Position numbers and translations under genes: made by a program. The notes below the pieces were generated by a model. That model did no database searches, was not told the DNA's origin, and saw only the letters and a list, made by a program, of their open reading frames with translations. Positions 34,096 to 43,797 of a DNA stretch of 64,000 bases are shown piece after piece (positions within the stretch are counted from its first letter, which is position 1; every line of letters starts with the position of its first letter). Source of the stretch: Patiria miniata (taxonomy: Eukaryota > Echinodermata > Asteroidea > Valvatida > Asterinidae); assembly GCF_015706575.1 (NCBI RefSeq), contig NW_024037070.1, positions 5,513,874 to 5,577,873 of the forward strand, in the 5' to 3' direction.

Positions 34096-37000
34096 CTGTC
34101 GCGGAGAAAGACGAGATTTCGTTGGACTTTGACCTGAAGATCTGACCTTCCAAGTACGTGCATGAGGACAGAGTCAGACGACCTTCTCAAAAACTTTAAA
34201 AACTCCACTTATTGTATGAAAAAGTGATTGGCACTTCGAGACCACTCAAACAAGGCCAGCGTGTGAGGCCCGCCACAGGCGTGTTCTGGTCTGTGTGCGA
34301 ATCGCTCAAAGTATGCGTGACCAATTCTTCATCAGAATGAGCAGTAAACGTGTAATGGCATTCTGGACTGGGCAGCTAGGTAGCCTTGATAATTCTGCCT
34401 TTCCTCAGGCTTAGCTTTTTTAGTATGCAACCACACAGCAATCTGTGCACACACACGCGTAGATATTGAATTCATGTTGACCTTGTGCTAGATTTCAAAA
34501 GGACAAGAACACGCTTGCCTTCATCTGTATTTCTATTGAGCCAGTGGTCATTTATTACTGTTGGACAGACTTTGACTAAATTGAACGATGGTGACTGTAC
34601 TGAAAAGGAACGCGAAATAGGAGGAGCCGAAACTCGTCAAGAGGTGGAGCATTCGGTGGAGCCTGAGCCGGTGCAAAAGGTGAGGCAGACAGCATGTTGG
34701 GAGTTGATGAACGAACAAACGTACTGCAAACAATTTCACTTCGTCAATCTGAGGTTGCATACAAAGGATTTAATAGCATATCCATCCATTTTTATGACCA
34801 CCGGATGGACAAAAAAGGAAAAGAAAACCTTCCAAGGCTGAAAACTTTCAGATCTGCACCCAACTTCTCTCAGGAAAAGGTTCGAGAGAGCAAATCTGTC
34901 ATCTACATGTATACCCAGGGCCAGAATTTCTCATAGTTCCGGTTTTTGTTGACAGTTGAAAAAAAAGAAAATCCATGTCCTACAATGGCTTAACACTTGG
35001 AACCGTGTCTTTGGAGACCAATTTGAAAATTTGAATAGATACAGTTTATATTAAGGAACTATTTTCAATCAACTTTAACTACCCGGACCACCCTTCTCCA
35101 TCCCTTCCCCGGGCCAGTATGTACACAGGTCTGGAAGCCATTGTCGCGGTCAAAACTCGTCCATGTAGACCTGTGTCTGGTGTTCCCTGGCCACGTGTCT
35201 CATCAAGCCCCAACAGCTGTCTACATGCACCTTGCAGTATGCACACATCCATATGGGCGGCTCTGCACAATGAAAAGACGGGTATACTGAAGTTGACACG
35301 GAGCACCCAATTTGGTGCATTTTTCCAGAGACCCGTATGCAGTATAGCACAGTAAAGACTTTTTTCTTCAAAATTGTGGTGCAATGACAGAAGTAAACAA
35401 TTCAACAATAGCTCCACGCACACACAATAAAGTAACGAAGTGTGTCGTTTATCATTGTTCTGGTTCACGCACTGGTTAGCGCATTGATGTCAACTCATTT
35501 TCTAATCAACTGCTGCCTCATGGATTTTGCTCATGGTTTTTGTCCAAGTAATTTTATTTTATGTCTCCCTATCTATAAAAAAACAAATGAGTGCCTCCTC
35601 CAGAAAAGTTCCTCCCCCTCCCCAAGCAAAGTGGGCCCCGGTTACACCACTACCTTAAGCCTTCATAAACAAAAAAGTAATACAACAGGCAATTTTTTTT
35701 CCTCCAGGATATCGAGAACTATTTGCATAGCATGCATACTCACCCTGCCCAGCGAACTGCTGCGCCTTTTTGCCGGTGAAGGTCTTCTGCTTCTTAGCTG
35801 CTGGTGGGCCGGCGGGCACAATGACCGGCAGGGTGGCCGGGTCTAAGTAACCACTGTTTCAGGTAGAGAACAAAAATAGATGAGGGAGATTAGGAACCAG
35901 ACCACAAGTTGAATCAGACAATGTTGAATGTACTATAACCTCTAACTCGCCCAGGACACAATTTCATGGCTCTGCTTACCGTTAGCAAAAAATCTGCACT
36001 TACTATAGCAGAAAATTCTGTGCTTACGGTAAGCGTACTTCACGGGTTAGCGGGGAATTTTTTCGCCAATTTACTAATTTTGCCTCGTTTACAGTTGATT
36101 TCTGCTCGGCATTCTGCTCAGCATTCTGCTCAGCTCCACAAAATTGGGTCCTATTTTAAGCATACAATTTACACATGTTCACACCTTGTGACGTTTCCTT
36201 GAACTCTCTTGAAACCCTTCGGCCGGTTTGGGTTTGGTTCACTTGCAATTCTCACATCTACAGGGAAAAAAGTAATAAAGTTCAATTGATAAAAAGTCAT
36301 CTTGAATGTTGATTTTTTTTTCTGCACATGATTGCTTTATGCAGTTTTTCCTGTAGACTGTATGCCGAGTAATGATCTGTTCTCAATCTGACCATGCTTA
36401 ACCCTAACTGTTTAACCCTAGTCTGACCATGCTTAACCCCTAATCCGACCATGCTTACCCTGTTTCTGGCAGTTTATGGCAATATGCGCTGCAGCACCTT
36501 GTAAGGTGCTACATAATGGGTCTCATATTTCTCATAAACTTCGTTTACCTGTCTTTAATAATAGACATAATTTCCAGCGCCTTGAGTACCTAATTGTTGG
36601 TAGATACGTGCGCTATATAAGACTCTGAACTCTGAAATTGTCTAATACTTGGCATTCTTAAATTTGGTGCTTCTCTAGAATGTCAGCCTGCAACGGGTGT
36701 AACTCCGCAGAGATCTGTTACAAAGTTCAGCAGATAGAATGAGGAGAGTGTAAATACATGTACTGCAAAATCCCTCTCACCGATTGGCTGACGGGATAGT
36801 ATGGCTCCGTACTCGCCCTCGATTGCCTGCCTGGCATTCAGCTCATTGTTGTACTGCACAAAGCCGTAGCCCTCGTGGATGGATACGCCCGTGATGCGGC
36901 CGTACTTGCTGAACCGGCTCACGATCTCCTGCGTGGTCACCTGGCCCGTGTTCAGGTTGCCGATGAAGATGCGCGAGGCCCGCGACTTCATGTCGTTGCG

Positions 37001-37183
37001 GTTGGTCACGTTGCTGATGCCGGGGCTCAGGCCGGCGTACTGGTTGGCGTGGCCCACCGCGGCCCCTGCTCCCGCGCCGTGGGGACTGCCTGCGAATTGG
37101 GGATTGGCCCCCGGTGGGCTGCCAAAGCCACCGTGCTGTCCGTAGCCAAATCCGCTGGGGTTATGGCCGCCGAACATGTTCAT
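33932..37183 (-). CDS. hnRNP C/RALY-like RRM protein with alternative C2H2 zinc-finger last exons
   Basis: It probably binds RNA through one RRM, by analogy to hnRNP C and RALY. Shared exons: 37183-36781, 36257-36185, 35853-35744; then either 35262-35150 (232 aa) or 34095-33932 (249 aa). Both last exons splice in the same phase, so the first, ending in a stop, is either skipped or used. The N-terminus is Gly/Ala/Pro-rich (1-65). RRM: RNP2 IFIGNL (72-77), RNP1 EGYGFVQY (104-111), closing with the hnRNP C-like DVRIASEPNPN. Then comes a Lys-rich AAKKQKTFTGKKAQQ. Each last exon codes one C-x2-C-x12-H-x4-H finger (C202, C205, H218, H223) starting WxCAYCK. Human hnRNP C lacks a finger and has a coiled-coil and acidic tail not seen here. 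A finger of this shape, with the (I/V)Y tail, resembles the first finger of BCL11. The 5'UTR is probably spliced (acceptor near 37199). Confidence 0.85.
34096..35149. other. Interval between the two alternative last exons
   Basis: Intron or 3'UTR sequence. It contains a minus-strand AATAAA (34551-34556) suitable for the proximal isoform. On the plus strand an open stretch at about 34570-34680 ends with a donor-like AAAAG-gtgagg but has no partner exon. Confidence 0.45.
35150..35262 (-). CDS. Proximal alternative last exon (zinc finger A)
   Basis: The acceptor TCATTGTGCAG precedes the coding start at 35262, phase 1. It codes EPPIWMCAYCKVHVDSCWGL then MRHVAREHQTQVYMDEF and a TGA stop. It aligns without gaps to the distal exon through both Cys and both His, so the two arose by exon duplication. 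Ending in a stop, it must be skipped for the distal finger to be made. Confidence 0.8.
36468..36640 (+). repeat. SINE-type 3' tail fragment
   Basis: CAGCGCCTTGAGTACC and GTGCGCTATATAAGACTC are the recurring tail of many marine-invertebrate SINEs. No tRNA-like head is present. It lies in an intron of the RRM gene. Confidence 0.4.
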
Positions 37184-39468
37184 AGTGTAGCAGCCTTACT
37201 ACAGTGCGTGGAAATGTTTATGAACAATTGCAAAAAAAAAAAACCAATTACTAATCAAATAGATTTAACAAATCACACACAAAAAGAGAAACAAAACAGC
37301 ATAAAAATGCATGGTATTTTACGGGGGAACAAATTATTCAAACAACTACATGCATCTTAATGAAGATTTTCATGAAGCCATGATAAATTTTGTATGTGAT
37401 TCACTTCATGATAGAAATCCATAATACTGACCAAAACTCACCAATAAATTCAATTTTGGTTCCAAAAAACAATGATCAAAAAGATTTCAGATGCGAACAC
37501 AAATAAAACCCTAATATGAAGTATGACAAATTGACAGACTAATAACAATCATTAGACTCGATAAATAAATAAATAAATTGAATAAAATAAAATACTCACT
37601 GTGTGAAAAATGTTGTTCAATAAATGTCAGCAAAAAGGATCCCAAAAAAGGCTCCAAAAATAGTTGCCAAAAATGTCACGTTGGTTATGAAAAAAACACT
37701 GTGGGTAGATACACAGATAATAAAACACAATAAGAAAATAAAAATCAATAAATAACGGATCCTGTAGACATTCTCATTATCTGATTTTGAAATTGTCCAA
37801 ATAAAAAAAAAAAAAAAAAAACATCCTAAAGTGTTTTCTTGGGTTGTGTGACAGATCAAACATTGTGACCTACTTTCAATTTCATGAAGGCACATATAAG
37901 GCCGAATAAAAAAACAAACATGTTTCTTGTCCGGGTTTTCGAAAAAAAGGAGGAAGCGGGGCTTTTTATTTTTTATTTGTTTCAAGATGGCCGCCATTTA
38001 AACAATTTCCTGCAATTCAATTGTTGGTGTTTCCACTGTTCAAAGACACTTTTAAAATGAAAGATAAGTTGGACAAGAGAACTGAACATATTTACAGTGT
38101 CATTTAGACTTGTATTGGTCTACAATTTATTTTCCGATGAATTTGTGGACTTTTTCGGTGTTTTTTTACCGCATTTTTCAAAAATAAAACATAATTTAAA
38201 AAATCCAGGCGGCCTCCAAAAAGGAAGCGGGTGGGGACGAGAAACATGTTTTTGTTTTTTTACTTCGCCTTACTTCAATAAAATAATAAACTGTTTCTGA
38301 TATGAGTTTTTTTCATCCTAATATAATATCATTCTTATATCATCAGTGATATCAATGTACTTCATTCACTTGATTAGGGTTACGACAGATACCCAACTTC
38401 AAAATGGTGGGTACACTACCCGTTTGCATATTTTTAAATAATATTTTTAGAACCCGAACTTTCTGTGTAATCTGGCAGAAGCATTCCGATAGAAAAACAC
38501 AGCATTTTATTGATCATTTGTTTGCCAATAAAAATATCCCCATGTCTATGCATTTTATTTATCAAGTTGGCTGTAGTGTTCCACTGTACTTTGTCAGAAA
38601 ATTTAGGACTAAAAATAATTTGCAATGAGGCAAATCCTCCAAAACAATAAAACTTAGATAAGAAAATAGAGTTGCACCCCTTCCCCTAAAAAAATGTTTA
38701 AAAAATCTGTAATTCTGTACAAGCCTGAATTCTATATAATTTCCCCCTCACGCAACTGAAATAGAATGCTCCATTTGAAGAAAAAAACAAGTAAACTGTC
38801 CCTGTGGTTTGGTTTGACGTTTTGGTCTGCATGTACCTTTAAAAGTTAGTGAAGTCCAATGCATCAAAAATATAAATCATTTGGTGTACCCACGGACCAT
38901 TTACCATAGGAGAAAAAAGGAGAACTAAAACTTTAATTTAAATAGCTTCATCAGAAAACGTGGCATGAAAGTTGGGCTTAAGTTAAAAATTGTTTAAATA
39001 ATTTTTCCAATAAATCAAAGTTCTATAGAACAAGAAATGGGTCTGTAGGCCTACCAATGACAATGTTGTAATCGGACTTAAAACTAATTACAAATTACAG
39101 CCCCCCCCCAAAAAAAAATTCTGTGAAATTAGGTGGTCATAATATTGTTTATCAGTGTGCAATTTTTGCAAACAAAAATATCAGGGGAAATTGCTCACTT
39201 TCATTTTCTGTACTACGTTTGTTGTAATTGCAAATATTTTTTTTAAAAATGGGGAAAATTTGGGCATATCTATTTTCAACTTCACTTTACACTACAGAAA
39301 ATAACATTAGGCTTTCATTATTATCAGTATCACAGAAGAAAAATGATATTCACAAACAACTTTTGGAGTGAAATATAACTTACTTAGCCTAAACCAAAAC
39401 TGTGTTTTAATAAAAACTTGGTAAAAAAAAGTAAAAAGTAAAACAAATCAATAAACATTCATGACATT

Positions 39469-40461
39469 TAGCTGGAGTTACCCAGCCCTGAGTTTTATCA
39501 TTGGGTTGTCTATTAGGGCTGGAGCGCATTTTTCTCAAAACTTGTAGTATTTGCAAAAAAAATTTGAAAAATGTTCAATTTTGTCTCCATTACACACTAA
39601 TTGCAACTGCAACTCACCCCAAACTTGCCTGGAATAACCATTACACAGGTCCTTGAAGTAAAAAACGATCCACGATGAAGATTCAGCCTCCAATTGCAGT
39701 GAAAACAGGAGGAATAACCGCTAACTTGACAACCTTGCTGGATTGGCCAGGACCGCTATTGGTTTGTGCACAAAAAAAATTGTGTACAATGAATGGCGGT
39801 CGATTACCATGCACGTACAGCTCGCTGGTACTAGGCGTTTTTGCGGTCGGTGCATGACGTGACGCGGAAGCGTAATACCCGATGACTGTTTCATGCATTA
39901 ATAAGAGGTTCACTCGCATCACAGTGCGGTACTGGAACGGCAACCGTCGAGTTGGCCGGCTATCGTGCATTCATAGTGCAGTGTTACTGCCGTTCCAGTA
40001 CCGCACTGTGATGCGAGTGAACCTCTTATTAATGCATGAAACAGTCATCGGGTATTACGCTTCCGCGTCACGTCATGCACCGACCGCAAAAACGCCTAGT
40101 ACCAGCGAGCTGTACGTGCATGGTAATCGACCGCCATTCATTGTACACAATTTTTTTTGTGCACAAACCAATAGCGGTCCTGGCCAATCCAGCAAGGTTG
40201 TCAAGTTAGCGGTTATTCCTCCTGTTTTCACTGCAATTGGAGGCTGAATCTTCATCGTGGATCGTTTTTTACTTCAAGGACCTGTGTAATGGTTATTCCA
40301 GGCAAGTTTGGGGTGAGTTGCAGTTGCAATTAGTGTGTAATGGAGACAAAATTGAACATTTTTCAAATTTTTTTTGCAAATACTACAAGTTTTGAGAAAA
40401 ATGCGCTCCAGCCCTAATAGACAACCCAATGATAAAACTCAGGGCTGGGTAACTCCAGCTA
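39469..40461. mobile_element. Giant palindromic DNA transposon (Mutator-like by target duplication)
   Basis: Arms of ~474 bp (39469-39942 and 39988-40461) are nearly identical inverted copies around a 45-bp spacer, with perfect symmetry about 39965 and no indel. It starts TAGCTGGAGTTACCCAGCCC. CATGACATT occurs immediately outside on both sides (39460-39468, 40462-40470), a perfect 9-bp target duplication. Very long inverted arms with a 9-bp duplication point to a Mutator-like (MULE) non-autonomous element. Arm identity indicates recent insertion or arm homogenisation. Reading frames inside are mirror copies without known domains. Confidence 0.8.
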
Positions 40462-40683
40462 CATGACATTGAATAAGGCAAGGCAAAGAGTGAAAAATGA
40501 AAAATTAAGAACAAATTGTATTTATTTTCGACCAAATGAAAACCAAAAGTCTGCAAGATCATTATTATGATCACCCCCAAATCCCCTGGGGCAATTTGGT
40601 TTAGGACCGGGGCAAGTAACTTAGCAAGGCAATGGGCAAGCGAATCCCCGGGGTCGTGTGTTTGCATGGGAAACAGGTCAACT

Positions 40684-40848
40684 CGTACGCGAACCAACTC
40701 GTACGCGAGTCAACTCGTACGCGGATTGGTCAACTCGTACGCGAGACAACTCGTACGCGAACCAACTCGTACGCGTGCCAACTCGTACGCGAGCCAACTC
40801 GTACGCGAGCCAACTCGTACGCGAACCAACTCGTACGCGGGCCGTTTT
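40684..40848. repeat. 16-bp minisatellite, left array (10 units)
   Basis: Ten units of CAACTCGTACGCG plus 3-7 variable bases (GAAC, GAGT, GAGC and others). The constant core contains the self-complementary CGTACG. It reads open in several frames because 16 is not a multiple of 3, giving repetitive ARG-THR-SER-TYR peptides that are not genes. Confidence 0.85.
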
Positions 40849-41003
40849 AGGAGTGGTTTCGAGGATTGGGTTGGCATGGTTGGGAAGAATTTGGGAATAG
40901 TGTGACGGGTAGTCCGTAGTTCAATGTGTGACCGTTGTGTGTGATTGGGAGTGAGAGAATAGACAATTGCACTGTCTAACTGAAAACCCAATCGGTCCTT
41001 TTC

Positions 41004-41510
41004 AGGGCCACCACGCATTTGCAGTGATATTAAATAAAATTCAATTTTTTAAAAATAAATCAAATTCACCTCCCCATTGTTTTATTTTACAAAATATAAT
41101 TTGGAGACATAATAATTAGGACTCAAAATTATCGGACCAAAGCTAAAAATTAATTTTCGGACCCAAGAAAAAAAATTATTTTCAGGGCAACCTCGAATTT
41201 CCGGTGAAATTAAATAAAATTCTAATTTTTAAAAATCAATGAAATTCACCTCCCCATTGTTTTAATTTACAAAATATAATTTGGATATATAATAATTAGG
41301 ACTAAAAAATTATCGGACCCAAGCAAAAAATTAATTTTCTGACCCAAGAAAATCGCATTTGACCCAAGAAACCTCGCATTTCCGGTGAAATTATATAAAA
41401 TTCTGATTTTAACAAAAAATAAAAATCAACTCCCCATTTCTTTTTTTACAAAATATTATTTGGATATATAATAATTAGGACTAAAAAACTATCTGACCCA
41501 AGCAAAAAAC
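41004..41510. repeat. ~180-bp tandem repeat, 3 copies
   Basis: Three diverged copies share AATTCACCTCCCCATTG, CAAAATATAATTTGGA, TAATAATTAGGACT and ATCGGACCCAAGC in order. It is very AT-rich and sits in the centre of the element at 40669-42161. Confidence 0.75.
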
Positions 41511-41907
41511 TGGCGGACACTGTCCGTACAACTGTATAAGCATGCGTGATGCTATATTCCTTTTTTTTTTTTATAGTAGCTCCTTTTTATACAATAGACC
41601 TCGCAAATATCGGTGTTTTCTTGTCATTTTACTTGTCTAACCAACCAGCAATTGTACCGCGGCATACACAGGTTACAGCGATTCAATCATGCATTCTTTA
41701 TACACAGTGCGCGGTGCGGCGGGAACCAATCATACTGGTTATCGCGAAGACAACTTCCCAATCAATCAAGCGAACTTGTAAAAAAAAAAAAACACGCAGA
41801 ATTCTTCTACTGTAAGTAGCACTGGCGGATTCAAAAATCAACTACATTTAATTTGAAAATCTCAATCTTTCAGAAAAGGTAAAATTATGCCGACCTACCG
41901 TACCGAA

Positions 41908-41961
41908 CCTTACTCCTAGAACTATGAGGCTCACGCGGAGCCTCATAGTTCAAGGAGTAAC
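41908..41961. repeat. Strong hairpin
   Basis: TTACTCCTAGAACTATGAGG and its inverse CCTCATAGTTCAAGGAGTAA pair over ~23 bp around a short loop. CCGAACC flanks both sides in direct orientation. Confidence 0.7.
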
Positions 41962-42009
41962 CGAACCTAATTTCATATGTCCATGTGAGCTAAACCAATC
42001 GTCTAAACT

Positions 42010-42155
42010 CACGCGTACGAGTTGGTCCGCGTACGAGTTGGTCCGCGTACGAGTCGGTCCGCGTACGAGTCGGTCCGCGTACGAGTCGGTTCGCGTACGA
42101 TTTGACCCGCGTACGAGTTGGTCGCGTACGAGTTGGTTCGCGTACGAGTTGACCT
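42010..42155. repeat. 16-bp minisatellite, right inverted array (9 units)
   Basis: Nine units of CGCGTACGAGTTGGTC, the reverse complement of the left array unit, with some CGAGTCGG variants. It ends GTTGACCTGTATTC next to the TTTGCATG duplication. Confidence 0.85.
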
Positions 42156-43639
42156 GTATTCTTTGCATGTAGCCGGTAACTGGCAAGGGGGCGAGTTGGT
42201 AAGGATCAGGTTAATTTGTAGTACATTTTGGGGCAAGTTGACCATCATTCGCACGATCCGACACGGTCGTCTATTTTACGATCCAACTACATTGTATTAT
42301 ACACGTGCACCAGATTAATGCTTCGGTATGTGATTGCATTGTGCATACAACTTCTAAATACCGAACGTATTTGCCTACTTTAAATACTCACCGGCTGCTA
42401 CAAACGCGAAATATTCCTACATTTGTTTATCGATATGTGCTGCGTACTTAACTTCACGAGCGAAAAATAGTTCACTGGTTAACAAGAGATTTATTTTTTA
42501 ACTCGGTTTAATCTCCGAAATACGAAAAGAGTCGTCAGGGCGGGTACCAGTATTGGAGGACGGCCACTTTTCCGGGGGTGCCACCTCTATAGTGCACAAA
42601 AAGAGATTTTTTTTTATTTTAAGATATGAAGTTTGTTATGTATCATTAAGAAATTATTATAAAATCTGTTGACAATTCAATCATTTTGGAAAGAACAGAG
42701 TGAAAATCTCTGATTGTTTTTTTCACAGATTCATTTCCTAAAGGATTACTTCTTCGAAGTATAATGAAAAATTATCATGATAAAATTAGCTTGTATTCCG
42801 TCCCTCCTTGCATTTCAGATGACATAAAGAGTGTAAAACATTGTAAAACGATATAATGCTGAATGTTCATCCAGACATATTCATCGTTTGGCCCCTTTTT
42901 TCGAAAGAATTTTAACGTCTGGGTGGAATGTACATAGACTATACTGCTTTCAGTTTCATTCCTTATGAAAAAAAGAGAGAACTCTTCCCTCGAAGTAGAA
43001 AGGGTCTGAAGTACATTTTGACCTTGCTTGGCAAAAGAAAAGTAATTCAACTTATGCACAGTGTCATTCATATGTTGTCGCGCCGGCTGGTATGCAAACA
43101 ATTCGGCGGCACTTTAATGTGAGCACAACCTATTGACCTTGGCGACGGTCGGTTCCCGAACCGCAAATCGGTAGTCAGTAAAACCTGGCATCGTGATAGG
43201 TCAATTCCTTGATTGATATTGACCTGGGAAATTGCCAGCCAATCAGCAAGGAGTAGCAATATGCAAATGAGATAAAATCTCATTGTATGAATGTATGACC
43301 GCGGTATGACAGACACGAGCCGTCGGGTCCCTGATGGGGACCGTCAAATCCATAACGGTGTCACCAGCTGATTATTGAGAGCAATTCATTTGTTCATAGG
43401 TTAAGTGAAAATGATGGAATTTAATATGCATGCACAAAAATGAAAAAATTTCTTAAAATATGTGATATTATTTTATAAATATAGATGTATAAATATAGAT
43501 GTGATCATTCGTAATTTAAACAACAGATCAATCTATTGATGTTCATGAGATCAGGATATGTTTTAAAAAGACACCCCTAAAAAAGAATTTCTTTGAGTCC
43601 ATTATGTCTATGTTAGGTCATTCATCGGTCGGGTATCTT

Positions 43640-43797
43640 TTCTGTGTGATGACCGGGTGTGCTCGATTTCGCGACTCGACTGTACACTGCTGCTGTGAAT
43701 GAAACCCGCTAGTAACATACTGAAAGGTTGTTGGATATCCCCTTCAGATTTCGTCGTCTTTCACGACTTCTTTCTCACGACAGTTGTAACTGGACGT
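43640..43797 (+). promoter_or_regulatory. Possible 5'UTR exon of ataxin-1
   Basis: A GC-richer block free of recognised repeats ends with a strong donor, AACTGGAC-gtaagtatg, at about 43796. An untranslated first exon joining to the acceptor at 47287 would fit ataxin-1, which has several 5'UTR exons in vertebrates. Another candidate donor, CACATGG-gtgagtac, is near 44904. No transcript evidence is available. Confidence 0.35.

Larger units (their letters stand above)
40669..42161. mobile_element. Element with inverted 16-bp tandem arrays as arms
   Basis: TTTGCATG flanks it on both sides (40661-40668, 42162-42169), an exact 8-bp target duplication. Left arm: ACAGGTC then ten CAACTCGTACGCGAAC-type units (to ~40845). 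Right arm: nine inverted units (42010-42154). Between them are a 3-copy ~180-bp tandem repeat (41004-41510), AT-rich DNA and a hairpin (41908-41961). The 8-bp duplication suits hAT or P superfamilies; the ends do not decide. No transposase. Confidence 0.7.
37184..43640. other. Intergenic DNA between the RRM gene and ataxin-1
   Basis: It holds the 5' region of the minus-strand RRM gene (5'UTR exon not located), AT-rich unique-looking sequence (37.2-39.4 kb), the large palindrome (39469-40461), the element with tandem-repeat arms (40669-42161) and low-complexity sequence to 43.6 kb. A short palindromic block with CCGTC and GACGG lies near 43320-43350. No coding gene seen. Confidence 0.5.

Noticed and set aside
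39675-40255. Mirror-image open frames of 60-121 codons in the large palindrome
   Set aside because: They are the same sequence read from both arms, have no recognisable domain, and arise from the palindrome itself.
40684-42155. CRISPR-like array of regular repeats
   Set aside because: Units are 16 bp without unique spacers of constant length, and the genome is eukaryotic; it is a minisatellite.
40567-42254. Several overlapping open frames with repeated RTRTNSYA-type peptides
   Set aside because: They are translations of the 16-bp minisatellite, whose period is not a multiple of three, so stop-free frames follow from the repeat unit.
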